Origin: Stenopsyche tienmushanensis
Lineage: Eukaryota > Arthropoda > Insecta > Trichoptera > Stenopsychidae
DNA length: 64,000 nt
Direction of reading: 5' to 3'
Assembly: GCA_008973525.1 (NCBI GenBank)
Contig: WACJ01000517.1
Location: forward strand, 1,612,001-1,676,000
In this document: piece by piece, positions 1 through 14,259 of the stretch
How positions within the stretch are numbered: position 1 is the first letter of the stretch
Layout: each line of letters begins with the position of its first letter
Position numbers and translations under genes: made by a program
The notes under the pieces: model-generated
Seen by the model: the letters and a program-made list of their open reading frames with translations, nothing else
The model's database searches: none
What the model was told of the DNA's origin: nothing

Positions 1-1454
1 GAGGCAATTTCTTCCAATCAAGGACATCTTTTTGAATCATTCACCGAATCGAAAAAATCAAATCAGTCAATTAAAATCATTCGGACACCCGCCTTGATGA
101 ATGTCCGCCAATTTTGTATTGCTTTTGAACCAGTTTTTTTTATCACTGTACGCACTTGATCACCTGTGATCGATGAAAAAATACCGACAAGCTTGCGGAA
201 ACTCGTGGATCAAAATATTTCCTGAAGAATATAGCTCTAAAAGCTTCCTGTACCAGATGGCGATCATGCAAATCTGCTCGATTTCGTCATTATTCATCTT
301 CGAGCTGTGAGGTTGACGACTTTCGATTCTTGCAACCTACCTCAATCAACGATTGCCGAAATCGGCGTATCTACGTCATTGTATTTTGGAAAAAATCATT
401 CGGATACATTTGTTTAAATTGAACGTTAATAGTCTAATTTGCGCACTTAATTAGCATGAAGTATCTTGACTAATAAGATAATTAAGTTTCGACTGTTCTA
501 ATTCAGGGCCATATTGGCTAACATATGAATAATATTCGATGTTTCTGAACTTGATTATATATATTATGTTTTCACAAAACGTTTGTCCCTTATACGCCTT
601 GGGCCCTATAAGTTCTCAATTACAATTTGTTACATTTAATTTCTATTTTGCATCTATGCAGAAAATTGCATATGGCATATCTGATCACTGTAATTTTCAT
701 CAAAATAGTGTTAATATTGATTGGTTATTGACATTAACAAGTGCACCAAAGATTATAATTTACTTCGTTCGAAATATGCTAAATTTTAAATTACATATTT
801 ATATTATTAATAATTAAGAAACTATAATTATAATTAATAATCCAGGCGCTTGAAGCCTTTTAAGAAATTGCTTCAAATGTTCAAAGATACTCATTGCAAA
901 AACGAATACATAATTAATTACAATTTATAGTATTTAGTTTATTTTTCTACATTATCTTATTAAGGTCAACAATATCATTTAGATCCATCGTGTCTTTTTG
1001 ACAATATTTAATATCACTTCAAATGCGTATTTTGAGGTATGATTATTGTAAGTCTCGATCAGAAATATTGAATTTTATCCATCAAATAGTTAATTTATTA
1101 TTAAAAAATCGTCTGAAATTATGCAACATGTATTTGATTATAAGTAGTATTTCTTCTCGAGAAATATGCAAAATCGAGTTTTTTTGATATAAGTACGAAC
1201 GTAAAGTGCTTCCATTTTTAAAACCCAAAATATCTAGAGATTTCTTACTTTAAAAAATTGCCTTATCTTTGTTTGTAGAAAGTTGTAGAAACAAAAAATA
1301 TATTTCTATTTTAGATGGCATTTGTTATATCAATAGATTTTATTTTTTACATGCATAACATCTTGCGGTCTGGAAAACGTATTTTTGCATGATAAAAATA
1401 ATGGTAATTTCGCTCATGCATAAATCATTGATAGATCATAATTTAAATTTTTAT
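1..1454. other. Intergenic, no gene recognised
   Basis: AT-rich sequence with only short random reading frames. The first 400 bases are somewhat less AT-rich but show no splice-flanked open frame that I can defend. Confidence 0.5.
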
Positions 1455-1906
1455 TTAGAGAATCCACTCCAACTTAACCACATGTGAAGGTAATTGGAAA
1501 ATACTACAAGAATAAATCTTTCACTAGAAAATAGTACGGGAAACAGCGATTGAAATTTTGTACCCTTTTCTACAAATCTAATTTTGGTTACAGTTAGTGT
1601 TTATACAATATAAATCAAGAAATTTACAATCTACCGAGTTTTTAACGTTGCAGACAAAAATAACATTTTTAGAAACCTGTATAATTGCTCATAACGCCAT
1701 TAAATCAAAATCTACAAAGCTACTTTTTTGTCTATAAGTAGTTTATGTTAATTATTGTTAAATAAATATCATCTACTTTCGATACAAAGCAGCTAGGGTT
1801 TCGATAGACGTGGCTAAAGTTATAGCGTAGGAATTTGATTGAAGCATTGCAACGTTCAAGGCATTGCAATATTAAGTATATATGATATTTATTATAAGCA
1901 GCAGAT
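1455..1906 (+). repeat. Left arm of long inverted repeat IR1
   Basis: This stretch is nearly the reverse complement of 5012-5455. Shared landmarks include the run around the sequence gctagggtttcgatagacgt (1790-1811), found inverted at 5100-5120. Both arms carry the same short reading frame (minus strand here, plus strand in the other arm), so it was already present in the ancestral repeat. No transposase is recognised. The arms could be two opposed copies of one dispersed element or the ends of one composite element. Confidence 0.8.
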
Positions 1907-4900
1907 TGCATTATACACGATATTTTGAAGAATTTTTGATTGATGAGAACTATTTTCAAAAAGTATTTAATAAAAGATGTGTTCGTATCATGAATTGTAT
2001 TATATACAGAATTTACTTAAAATTTATTAAAACAACAAACAAAAAATGGATGAAAATCTGCCTGAAATCTTATTGATAAATCGTTCTGTGCTAAGCGGGC
2101 TGTAAAGTGTTAAAAGGCGACATTTTTATGTAAAGAAAAATGCACAGATCTCATAAAATATACTAAAGATTTATGAAATGTGCTAATTATATCAACCCTT
2201 AGCTTTGGAATTTCTTCTCTTTTAGGGATAAAAAATAAATTGTTTGGAATATTAAGTCCATTAATATTAACTATATATTATAACTATATACATTTTCATA
2301 AAAAATACCTATGCTTTTTGGCGTTTAATGGCCCTATCAAGGCCATAAAGTGATTCGACCATAAAATTTGGGATATATCCGTTTGGACAGGTGACCACAA
2401 ACACATTGATTTATGGCGTTGTTATTCTGAGCCACAACAATACGACAATTGTAACTGCTCTCAATTGTCGAAGCACTGATTTTATGGTGTATAAAAAAAT
2501 AAACCATATGCAATTACTACAAATACACAGCCACTGAGGAATTATGGTACGTACTTGCACGAGTCAATTTCATCAACGACGTGAACTGACGATAATCTTG
2601 TCTTCGAGATGGATTTATCAAGATATCTTGAAGATTAAGCCATCACCACTATTTGAATTGCATCATCACAATCTTCACGTTACAAAAAAACTATATATAA
2701 AAATACCCCCGACATATCGCTATTGAATAAGCGGCCAATGGACATCAATGATCCAATGGTCTTATATTTATCATTTAATATATTGATTAATTTTTCAAAA
2801 GTGCATTTTAAAGGACATTAAATCTTGTGTATAAATTTTAATCGATTTAATAAAAATTACGAAATTATTTGTACGAGTCTTAATTTTTAGCATTAATTTG
2901 GATATTTTTTTAGATTTATTTTTAAAATAGTCTCAAAATTTGATCAAAATAAAATTGCATTTCAATTATTTTTAAATATGTATGCAATGCTTTGGGAGGC
3001 ATGTGGAAATATAAGTAAAAATATAAGTAAATGCGTGATTCTAGGTCCACTGTTAGGAAGGCACTGCACCATATGTTGACCATTAAAATTGTCTTCCTAG
3101 ACCGAGAAGCAGTTTTCTTGTTTGTTTGTGTCGGCGTCAACAAAAAAGTACTCGAATTTCTCGATCGATCAGGAATTCCACATGCAAAATAATGCTGAAA
3201 TACTTCATTAGTGTGATAATTAATACAGGAAATTTATGCTTCTGAAAGGCCAATTATGGGCACTTTTGTTGCAAGAAACTATCAACGCAACACAACCACA
3301 AGGACTTTAATCAATAATCGACTGATTGACATAAAGCAGCAAGAACAGATGTGAAAGTATTTTTTATGATCCGCAATGAATAATACTGCGAAAGATTGCT
3401 TAAACCACTTTTTGTTCGTTCTTCGCGTCGATTTTTACTACCGTTACGCTCAAAACCTCCACGAGGAACATTCTTTTTGAAATGCACTTTTTTTTCCAAT
3501 AGCATCAATCACTTGCATAAAAAGCATGTGGAAAAATGCAATGCAACATTTTGAGCGAATGCCATGAATTATTAGTTTCCAGGTCGTAAAGAACATCGAA
3601 TAAACTCGCATACTAGTATTTTAATTGTGGGCATGATTTAATAGTATCAGAAGTATGCGATATATTATCTATAGTTTTATGACAAAGAATCTAGATCGTA
3701 GCATGAATATACTCCATTATGATGCGGTTGCTTTCCAATCTTATGCAATATCTTGCGTAGTTGCAGCATAAGAAATACAGGTCGATAATAACGCATTTTT
3801 GCCAAAGCTCATCATCGTTAATCACAAGGAAAAAACTTATATATACAAGAAGTCTAAGAAATGCATTAACTGCAATAGTACATGGGATTTTCAATTCAAT
3901 TAAAGCAATAAGAATATTAAACTACAGATTATCAATAATGTGACTAAATTTTACCATAATATTTTCTTCTTGACCCTTCTTTCAATTAATGTTTCTATTG
4001 CTTTCCATCAATGAGAGTGGTCTGACTGGATCTTCATACATTTTGTATGGAAATGGATGAAAAAAAATACAATAAAGATACAACATTTATCACTCATTTA
4101 CGCTTTTATGGCATGTTTAAAATACCTGGCTATGCTGGTGACAAACTGGCTCCACGCGTTTCCTATATACAAATCGGAGTTTTCTTTGAAGCTTTCTTGG
4201 AATTCTGCATGACCATTTTTAACATATTAATTTCTATGTTCATATTTTCTTCTATGTTTGTTGTTACCAGCTAATCCGTTCGGATTTAAAAACATTTTTG
4301 GCATAGATCGGTGGGATGATTAGTTCTCTGGATCAAATTCTTATAAACTATAAATGCTGCTGTATCAACGTGAGAAATATAATAAAATATCTTTAAAATT
4401 TAATTTTTTTTTTACGGAACATGAAGAAAAACGTGATTTCCCATACAAATTCTATGAAAAAAAAAATCAGGGGCTTGCCAGACCACTTTCATTGACTCTA
4501 GGTGTATGAATAGAAATATCCTTTTTTTAAACGCAAGGAACCTGAACTTTTAAACTTTAAATTCTGTATAACCCTTCAATGAAAAAAGTCAGGGAGATTT
4601 GGTAAGATTAATTAATACATAGCTACTATTAAAAAAAACTCATCAACAAAAGCAAAATGATCTGGCAAAATTTGGCTGAATTTGACTAAGATTATGTTTA
4701 TGTTAATACACTGGGAAAAAAGGTATATTACCTAAATAAAAATAATTTTCTTAAATATATATATAATTTTTTTAATATATAGGTACAATGATCATTTTTC
4801 TCACTTCGATTTTAAAAATTTGGCAAACAAAAAAAATGTCTCCACCATTTCAATATTTAACGCATAAAGCAGTAAGATTTGGCTTATAACCATATTTGTG

Positions 4901-5011
4901 ATGTATTTTATTTTTGATGTATTTTGATCTGGAATCTAATTTTGGAATCGAATTAAATATTATATACATGTCTTATATTATGCCTACAAGACTGAAACTA
5001 TGTTGTTTGAA
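1907..5011. other. Spacer inside IR1
   Basis: About 3.1 kb between the two arms. It holds no recognisable gene. The part at about 4020-4690 resembles 12350-12780 (see repeat entries). Confidence 0.45.
4020..4690 (+). repeat. Dispersed repeat C, copy 1
   Basis: Landmarks shared with 12350-12780 in the same order and strand are a gaagaaaaacgtgat word followed by tacaaat and ctatgaaaaaaa (4420-4460 here, 12617-12660 there), then acatagctact with a run of A and actcat, then caaaagcaaaa. The family is not recognised. Confidence 0.6.
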
Positions 5012-5455
5012 GCTGCTTATAATAAATATCATATGTACTTAATATTGCAATGCCTTGAACGTAACCATACTTCAATCAAATTCCTACGCTGTGACTTTAG
5101 CCACGTCTATCGAAACCCTAGCTGCTTTGTATCGAAAGTAGACGACATTTATTTAGCAGTAATTAACATAAACTACTTATAGACAAAAAAGTAGCTTTGT
5201 AGATTTTGATTTAATGGCGTTATGAGCAATTATACAGGTTTCTAAAATTGTTATTATTGTCTGCAACGTTAAAAGCTCGGCAGATTGTAACTTTCTTGAT
5301 TTATATTGTATAAACACTAACTGTAACCAAAATTAGATTTGTAGAAAAGGGTGCAAAATTTCAGTCGCTGCTTCCCGTACTATTTTCCGGTGAAAGATTT
5401 ATTCTTGTAATATATTCCAATTTCATTCTACATATGTTAAATTAGGATGGATTAC
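5012..5455 (-). repeat. Right arm of long inverted repeat IR1
   Basis: Reverse-complement partner of 1455-1906. Similarity continues at least from gctgcttataataaatatca (5012) to the patch near 5455. Small substitutions and a few short indels separate the arms, so this is not an assembly mirror artefact of identical sequence. Confidence 0.8.
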
Positions 5456-8270
5456 CATTATTTTTAAACAAAATTTTAATTATTGTTGTAAATCTAGTTA
5501 CTTATAGGTAATACAGCATGATTTCATCAATCATCTCAGCATTCACCTTATCACATTCAGAAAATCAGGGTAAATCTGGATCGATCAGTCCAGGATTAAT
5601 CCATAATACCAACACTTGATAAATCAAATTTCATCAATATCAAATGCTAAAATATCAAAATTATCATTCAATACAAATATAATCTATCCTGCTTCTGTTG
5701 GAACGCTTAAAAATTTAAGATATCTATACTGATACAAGATCATTGCAAATATCAAATACAAATATAAGTAGTTATTGGTATAAAATGAATAGATTGCTTT
5801 TTGTAGATGTACTGTCGATTAATTTAAATCGGTTTAATCGGTTACAAACAAAACATATTTGGCAAGAAATAACAATTCGAAAATCAAACTCTAAGGTATC
5901 ATCATAAAATATCTAGAAGCAGTTCATTGCAGAACTAAATCCTCCTCAATTTCCATTTGAAGTCACAATTTAATATCCAAATACTCTTAATTCACTCTTA
6001 TATTAGATGTTTAGACCATAGTATATTTATATAATTAACGGAACAGGCGATGTAGGCCTCAGGGATGTTTCTCATTGAGAAAGTTGAAGAATTATCGGCC
6101 ATATTTGCATATGTAAATTTAACAAACAAGGATTTTTGAGTTCAATGTAAATTGTCGCTAATCGCATTAAGACGGCAAAAAACAACCCACGCACCTCTCT
6201 TTTATAAATGTATAAATGACCCATTTTTATAAATAATTACGACTTAAAATCGTTCAATATTGATTTCTACCCTTTAGTCATCATTAACAACGATGAAAAT
6301 CATGATGAATTGCTTGAATTTGTTCAAATAATCACAGTGGCTAAACAAAATACCAATCTGATTATAATCTACATCTATATTAAACAAATTAATGAGATGA
6401 AGAACAAATTTTTGAAACGAGGAAATACCGTGTTATAATTTTGATACGTCACCACAAACAGTAAGCGTCAATTTCATACAGAATTGAACAGAAAAAACAA
6501 ACATTAATTCACGCCAAAGGAAGTGAGCCACGTAAATCTTCCTATGATCATTAAAATGTTGTTGTTGATGGTTTTTTTTTGTAAAGATTTGCCATAGAAA
6601 ATCGGAAAATACGTAAAAAAATCTTCACAAATCGCAATCATCTCGCATCAGTTTCCTTGTATTTTTTAAAATATATCTACCGATTGATGCAAATTTATAC
6701 AAACGAATCGTTATGCTTCGATAACCTTAATATACAAATTATTGCAATTAAATGATTGAATTGATTTAGAATTCAGACATAATGAGAGATCTGAGGTTGT
6801 TGTAATTTGAGGCTTTTTTCAATGACAGTTTTTCACACATTCACCGTTACACATGGAACAATTTGAGATTTAGAACCAGTAACCATGAAAGAGTATATAA
6901 TGCAGGTCAAAATGAACAAAACCACTCCTCATACAAAAAATGAAAAATCGCAACACGCAACATTTGATGTGCAAAAAAGCCTTATTACTACGAAAGTGAC
7001 ATTGAATGAAGTATGAATATGACCTTATTATCACAAACAGAACAGTTGATTTTCATTTTTTTGCTCCGTTTAGCCCTCTTCGGATGTTGAATCTATTCAA
7101 ATCCGCCCGAATAAATTTGATGGATTTTCCGGAAGGGTAAAAAATATTTACATACGAATTGCGCGTAATCCATTAATGATAACGCGTTGTTTTTATGAAG
7201 ACGTGATGACTTGGCGTTCCAAGTCGATGGCGAAAATGCTTTGAAATTTCAAGGTCTTTCAACCAATTGGCTTTAAAGATGAGATGAAAAAACCAACACG
7301 AAGGTCTCATTTGGAAGGTGTACTTGTATCTTGCTTCTGGCCAATTGAACCGGGTGCTGTGCATAATGTGAATTAATTACTGTTATCTTAAAGAGTCACA
7401 ATCGGTATTGATTTGTTTCCGTTTCTGAATGATTTTTTCCACGCCTATTTCGTGTTTTTGTTTAAGTGTGACAAAAAATTCGATTTGCATTATATTGATG
7501 TCATTGCACCAATGAGCAATTTCTTTTTCAAATACCGTTAGTCTTAATTGGCCACAGAAAAGATTTTTAGGCTAGCCAATCAATGATTTTCCCCGAGAAT
7601 AATGAATGATTACGGCCTTTTATTTAGCCCTTATTAATAAAAATGGCATACAAAAATACTGTATATCCAATCCTCGATTTGCAATATATACTTTTTTTAT
7701 ATTTCTGAGTTGTATGTATTTCGCTAAAATACCATTTTTCTGCATTTTTTACTTAAATGTACTTAAATTAATACGATTTTCCCTTCTACAAGAAGTCCAA
7801 GCAAATCTTCATCATGAAAACATCATACTTAAGACATGAATTAAAAACGTTAATGTTCCCTTCCTAATGGTAGATCACTCCAATGTTAAATATTTTTAAT
7901 AAATCTTCTGCAAAAATACCATCTGTATATATTGATGGGGATTTTTTCAATATATAAGCGATATATATTTGTTAAAAAATAATTATAAATTATCATCAGC
8001 CCACAGTTTTTTAATAAACAAGACATCACCAAATTTAAATGATAGCAAAAACTTTTCTGCACTAATGATTTGTTGTAGAATTTTTACAAAAACTACAAAA
8101 ACCTTGTAATACTTGTCCAGATACTCTTGAATAATTGCCAATATTCACGTATATAACATGAAAAATAAGAAAACTTTGCTGTTTTTAGTAAGCCTTTTAT
8201 ATTATGCAGAGTCTTTCAATAGTTGTTAATTTATTTTATATAATAGTTGTGTTCTGGTGTGTTTCCAGAC
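5456..8270. other. Intergenic, no gene recognised
   Basis: AT-rich, short frames only, nothing supported. Confidence 0.45.
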
Positions 8271-8612
8271 AATCATTATGACAGTCTGGCGACTGAATGC
8301 CATTGGGTTTAGGAGGGGAATGTGTTGAAATCTAGTGAAAATTCAACATTATTAAGTAATACTATATAAGTATTTTTTATGCAACGCGTTAATAGCATCT
8401 ATTGTATTTGATCTGGCGTTTTTATAAACGGAAACTATTTATTATAAGGTATTAAAAATAATGTATTCTATTTTTTTTAAATTGACATCATTTTCTGGTC
8501 AGCTTCAGTAAGTTTGAACCAGTCTGGCACTATCTTGACAAGCTGGTAAAAATCTGGCAACCCCCTCCCATCCTAAACTACACGGCACTTAGTCGCCAGA
8601 CTGTCATAATAA
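8271..8612. mobile_element. MITE-like element with long terminal inverted repeats
   Basis: The left end contains gacagtctggcgactgaa, continuing to a ggtttaggagggg block (8279-8320). The right end carries its imperfect reverse complement (8564-8607), giving about 45 bp inverted termini around a 240 bp AT-rich core. The flanks attat/aataat suggest a short target duplication or palindromic extension. No coding capacity is seen. The superfamily is not assigned. Confidence 0.65.
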
Positions 8613-8689
8613 TAGTCAAGAAATACGTCAAAACATAACTATTAAATTATTCACCTTCAATTAATGTTGCCATCTCTCAGTCTACATGG

Positions 8690-9290
8690 AAGGTTATAGC
8701 GTTGCAATAATCAACCAATACCCATACGTCACCGAAATGCAAGGTCTGCTGAAAACATCGCCGCTGTGCGTGAGAGTGTACGGGCAAACCCGAAGCAGTC
8801 ATTTTCTCGTCGTTCTCAGCGTTCTTCAGCGATCAGGCTCATTTTTGGATGAATAGACCACTTTGGATGAATAAACGTTAAAGATGAGCCCTACACATCG
8901 ATGATAAGCAACTTCTTGTGGCCTAAACTGGATTATATGAATATCGACGACATGTGATTCCAACAGGACGGCTTTATGTGCTACACAGTGCATGCCACTA
9001 TGGACATTCTGCATGAGCGGCGACGCGAGCTGGCCATAGAGATCATGCAATTTAACGCCTTTAGACTTCTTCCTTTGGGACTATCTTAAATCACAGGTCT
9101 ATGAATATAAACAGCAAATAATTGATGCCCTCAAAGTCTAATTAACGAACGCCATCCAACAAATTCAGCCAAATTTATACGAAAAAGTCATCGAAAATTA
9201 GAGTTCCCGAATACGTACCAACAAACAAAGCCGCGACGGACATTTGAATGATGTTATATTTTAAACTAAATGCCATAAAATATTTTTTCA
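8690..9290 (+). pseudogene. Tc1/mariner transposase relic 1
   Basis: Frame-broken translation matches the typical order of a Tc1/mariner-superfamily transposase. There is an early helix-turn-helix-like piece rich in R and S (about 8755-8850). An F-Q-Q-D-G block marks the middle catalytic Asp (8960-8990). An L-T-P-L-D-F-F-L-W block carries the next catalytic acidic residue (9050-9080). A tail resembling N-x-C-x-x-R follows before the end. Stops and internal deletion between the catalytic blocks show it is dead. It resembles relic 2 at 44957-45250. Confidence 0.8.
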
Positions 9291-12200
9291 AATAAAAATA
9301 GCTCTCATAAAAATCAACTGAATGCAAAATGAATGCAAAATTAACTTATCTTATTTTCATTAAAAGTTAGGTATCTTTAGCAAATTTTCCACTTTGTTTT
9401 GATTTTCTGATATACAACTAATTATTTCATATTGTTTCTGGAATGATCATATAACTTTATAGAAAAAAAATCTAATACTATTTGCACTAATTGCTAATTT
9501 TTCCATTTTTACACTAGATTGATTTTATTTTATATCCATGTCAATTATTTTAAACTCTGACATTCTTAAATATTTCTTTAAAGGTTGCTTTTCATTAAAA
9601 ATATTCTTTTAAAGCTTCAAGTCTTCATCTATCAAATAACCATCAACATTCTCTCAAATAAAGTCTTACCAAGGATAGATGTCTTATTTTATATATTGAG
9701 TATTAATTGATAAACTCTATTTAAAATGACAGCAATACATTATGGATCAATCTATGAAACCTCTAAATTAGCTAATAAGCGTTCAATATAATCCTTTCAT
9801 TTATATTTAATATTCCTTCATACAAGATGAATTAGGAAGACTAAGAAAACAAGGTCTGATCAGCAACAAGTACATTTTTTTACAAAAATAACCAGCGCAT
9901 TTCACTGACCGCCAATCGTTCCTATGACAGTCTAAACAAATTACGTCCTACTGTATAATAAAAAATGCAAATTAAGTAAGTAGCAAGGTAATATTGATTC
10001 AAATTGATCTAAATTCGATTAAAACATATATTTATACCACCAAAATAATAACTGTAATTTGGCGTCGAATTTCGCATATGAATTTCAAAACATAATTTAT
10101 TCAAATTGAACCGATTCATTTCAGCGAGATGGCCTTTTTTAAATCATCATTTCGCCGTTTAAAAATGCCTAAAACCCAAGGAATATATACGGATTGAAAC
10201 GGTCTTAATTTCTACGCCAATTTGGCGATGTCATCATCGAACCTTAAAAACATTTGATCCAGTTAAAGAATTTCCTGCTGGAATCAAATTGGCCTTAATA
10301 ATGATTTACCTTTTTGATACAGCGGAATTGTAATTGAATTATAAATTCATTCATTAATCATTTAAGGACTGGAATGTACTACATACAAGCGCACTATACT
10401 TAAGCCGATTCACAGATTAATTATCATGCGATTTTGGATAAATTTAAATAAATTCCGCTCCATAGTTCTTGGAATATGAACGACATCGAAATTTCCTAAT
10501 GGTGCAGATTTTTGGCTGAAATAACGTTTGATTGTTATCTAAATGGCTTATTTATTGCCAATAATCATGTCGATAATTCAAATTAAAGCATTCATATCGA
10601 GTTTTTCTATACAATCTTAATTAAAAATGTATATTCTATTGAGGTTTAAAATTTCATCATTTCAGGCATTTCATCGAGTGTCCATTTTTTTCTTAAATTT
10701 GGATCATATTTTTAAAAATCACTATAACGATTTAAAATGATCGTGGGCAGAAATCATGGAAGCGACCTCGTTGGCAAAAATAAAAGCTTGAGAACGATCA
10801 TGAATGCATTTCAATTATAGCCTGATCGATTGTCATTAAATTTCTTATTATTGTGACAAAGCCGAGGAGTGAATGCTGAAAATTAAAAATGTAGGACGCG
10901 AATTCAATCTGAAGATTGATCGAAAGGTTGGTGCCATTTAACCTTCTCGGACTTGTTGAAACTTCTTAGATTAAATTGCCATAAATCATTCGATTAAATT
11001 GATTTATATGAATATGCATGCAGAAAAAGGAACAAAATACCCACTGCCTATATGCAATTTATTAAGACAATTTGAAGCTTCGTCCGAATTAATTCTAATT
11101 TATTGAAAGTAGTACATGCAGAAATGCATGTAAATATTGCATCTATTAATGCATGCTATGCTGGCAATTTCATACTAATAATATATGTAAGATTCATAGT
11201 TCAGTATATATATAATGTAAAATTTAAATATAAACCTGTTTGTTATAAAATTGAAGACATGTGTGTAACAGTAAAATTTATTATTACCCCTTATTTAGGT
11301 AAAATTATTTATAATACTTTGTCATAATTCTATGTATTATTATCATTTTGCTGAAGACTTTAGGATGGTTTTCTTAGTTGTAAACCCAATATATTTGTGT
11401 CTACTCAGTCTACATGGACACAGTACAATAGGAATTCACAGATATATTATATAATTGATACAAAATAATGTTAAAATAATTACAAATATGGAATAATTGA
11501 ATAATTAAATATATCCTGAATTTAAATATAATTTCATGTATAATCTGGCACTATTATGTTTACAGATTAATCCCTCATTAATATGGTTATACATGCAAAA
11601 ATATGGTAATAAAAATATGTCGTAGTACATGGCACATGTTCATCATGAGGGATTATTAAATTCGGAAGTAACTGTCAAACTGGTATCGTTTTAACTGTCG
11701 GTTAATCTTGGCGGATAAATATATCCACAGCTTCCTAAGGTACAATATAATGATTTATTTAAATGAAATTAAAAAGGTTGTTCTTTTAAAAGGACGCGCA
11801 TATTATACCATATTAATGATCTTAAAGATATCTGGATTGATTTAAAACTACTTGTATTTAGCACTAGGTTTAATGCACCCCTCAGTTTGATGAGTCTACT
11901 AATTTTATACTTAAATGTAAAAAAACGGATTTATTCATAAAAGTTTCTAGTAATTAATGTTAAACTCATTAGAAGCTAAACAGTAAATAAAAATCACTAT
12001 TACATGAAAACCTTATTTCCAATGTGTCGAACCTCGAGAACAGTTTGTTACAAATTTCAAAAACAATGATATCGACATAAAATTGAGATTCCTGAATTCA
12101 AAAGTGAAAATATTGAAAAATTATCATATGGTGAAATGGAAATTTTTCGAAGTGTGTGTCAAAAAAATGATGCATTTATACCCAAGAAATGTTCGAAAGA

Positions 12201-14193
12201 TTCATCCTTTTGTCCAATGCAATTTCAAGGAGATAAATTTATGAAAGTCCTTAGGTTTATCTAAGGGTCTAAATGCTAAATTTATAGACCATAGCCAAGT
12301 GTGCCCTAGGAAAATATTTCAATTGATAAACACTTCATTTATTTAACCCTTCTGTCAATGATATGTTAAATGTCCTCCCGTCAATGAAACAGGTAAACAC
12401 ACTATTGTATGAAATATACTCATCTGATTTTTACAGACATATGGTTCGAAAATATTTTCTGCAGCATAGGCAAAAGAAAAATATGGGATTTTCCTATATT
12501 TTTGATAACATATGATGCAAAAAGGATTTCTTACAACACAGGTAAAAATGCAGGTCAGCTTAATATATATGATAAATTATTTTATGAAGTGAAAGGATTA
12601 AAATTTCTTTATTGAACGCGAAGAAAAACGTGATATCCTGTACAAATCCTATGAAAAAAATACCTAGGTCCAGTCAGGAACAGAGACAAAGTCAGGAATA
12701 TTTAGAAGGATCTATACATAGCTACTGTTAAAAAACTCATCCCAAAAGCAAAAACGTCTAGCCAGATATTTTTATTGATTAAAAGAATTAAAAAGAGACC
12801 AGGATCCAACTGCGAGACTTCACGACTGAGTCCCTTCCACAAGAATAGCTAAAATTGGCAGCTCTATTTCATGAAAAAATATCTAGGTTTAGTCAAACCT
12901 ATTTTATATGCTTGAAGAGTTAAAATCTCCATGCCAAATAAGTCATAAACATTTGATATAAAATGTTGGCTAATAGCCGATGCTTAAATTAAATATATTG
13001 TAAAATTTTGAAAATGGTTTTCTAAAGATAATGCATATGGGACTCACGAACGGTAGAAGTGAAACTTCTTAGCTGCTAGAATAAATTGTTTTGAAAGGAA
13101 AATGTCTAGCTAAAATATTGCGCTGTGCGTTGTGTAATATGTAATAAAATGGGCTTGTTGCTGGTCTAGTGGTTGCTTTATGCTACGTATAGTTACGGTG
13201 TAATATAGGCGGCACGGCGCATGCGCGTAGCGTCTCTATAGTGTATACAATGGAGGCGGAGATAATATAAACGATTATCTCTCCTTTCGATCGATTATCA
13301 CTTGGAGTTTCATTTTTCGTGAAGTTCAAATCAATTTGCCCTATCAAGCCTATACAAAATTAGTTTTAAAAAAACTAAATATATTTTGTGTGTAATAGGA
13401 ATATCTCCATTTAATTAAAAATAATTGAACGTAAGCTGGTTTGTAGAAGGATTTTATCTGTTTGGAAGGATATATCGACTTTGCTGATCGAGGAAAAATG
13501 TTGTTGTCGGTATTACTGAGTCAAAATTCCGTTTTCTCGGAGCTTATGTCGAAAAAATATATGCAAACAAGTTGAAGTGATTTGCAAAACAAACACAAAC
13601 AAATCGATGGACACAACACAGAGAAAGCAAATGTTTGATGTGCCGGCTTCAAAGAGGTAGTTGGTTGTGAAATCTATAAATTAGCTGCACTTGGCTGAGT
13701 TAGCATTCACTCTAGGGACAGGACCCACTGTTCGAGGACCAGCTCCATCAGTGCTCACCAGCTCTTGCAACTGACCCACTGGTTAGTTCTGCTTTAGCAC
13801 TCTCACCAGCAAGAGCTATCATAGTCCATCATAACCGATAAACAAACAAATATAATTTTTAAATTCAATTTAAATAACAAAACCAAGTAAATCCGTACGT
13901 TTTCATTCTATCAAATTTATTTAAATCAGTATTTGTGAAAATTCAATAAATAACGTTTTTGATTTTCGCTTTAAATTTATAGACTTTAAATAATATATTT
14001 AATAAAAAACCAGTGATTCGTTAAGTTTCAATAAATTAATATTCATCATGGAATAATATCATAAACCCATAGCAATCATTAAATAAAAGCCAAAAGCTCT
14101 GTGGAATTTTAAATTATTATAAATACGCAATATATCCTTATTTTCCCTTATATAATAAAAGCGTGTGCTAATAATTAAAATATTTTATTTTAG
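9291..14193. other. Intergenic, includes repeat C copy 2
   Basis: Mostly AT-rich sequence. Around 10100-10950 the base composition is more even than in the surroundings, but no open frame stands out. Near 13140-13260 there is a GC-richer patch containing a cgcatgcgcg word like NRF-1/Ewg binding sites. No gene is supported. Confidence 0.4.
12350..12780 (+). repeat. Dispersed repeat C, copy 2
   Basis: Second copy of the repeat at 4020-4690, same orientation and same order of landmark words, diverged by substitutions and indels. No protein is recognised. Confidence 0.6.
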
Positions 14194-14259
14194 GATATAA
14201 AAACACCAAATCAACAAATTCAAAAGCATTCGCATTCGTCCAGCAGCCGCCGCTCAAAC
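14194..14259 (+). CDS. Candidate internal coding exon, host gene unknown
   Basis: A tract ending in tattttattttag precedes this 66-base segment, and a perfect gtaagt donor follows it. It is open in phase 0 (22 codons) and encodes an S/R/H-rich peptide reading H-S-H-S-S-S-S-R-R-S-N at its end. It is much GC-richer than its surroundings. It would join in frame to the candidate terminal exon at 15364-15531. Both may be the end of a gene whose other exons lie outside the window or in the desert. A chance exon is possible. I do not recognise the protein. Confidence 0.4.

Noticed and set aside
13140..13260. tRNA-derived SINE (A-box-like ggtctagtggttg)
   Set aside because: No B box at the proper distance and no second copy in the window.
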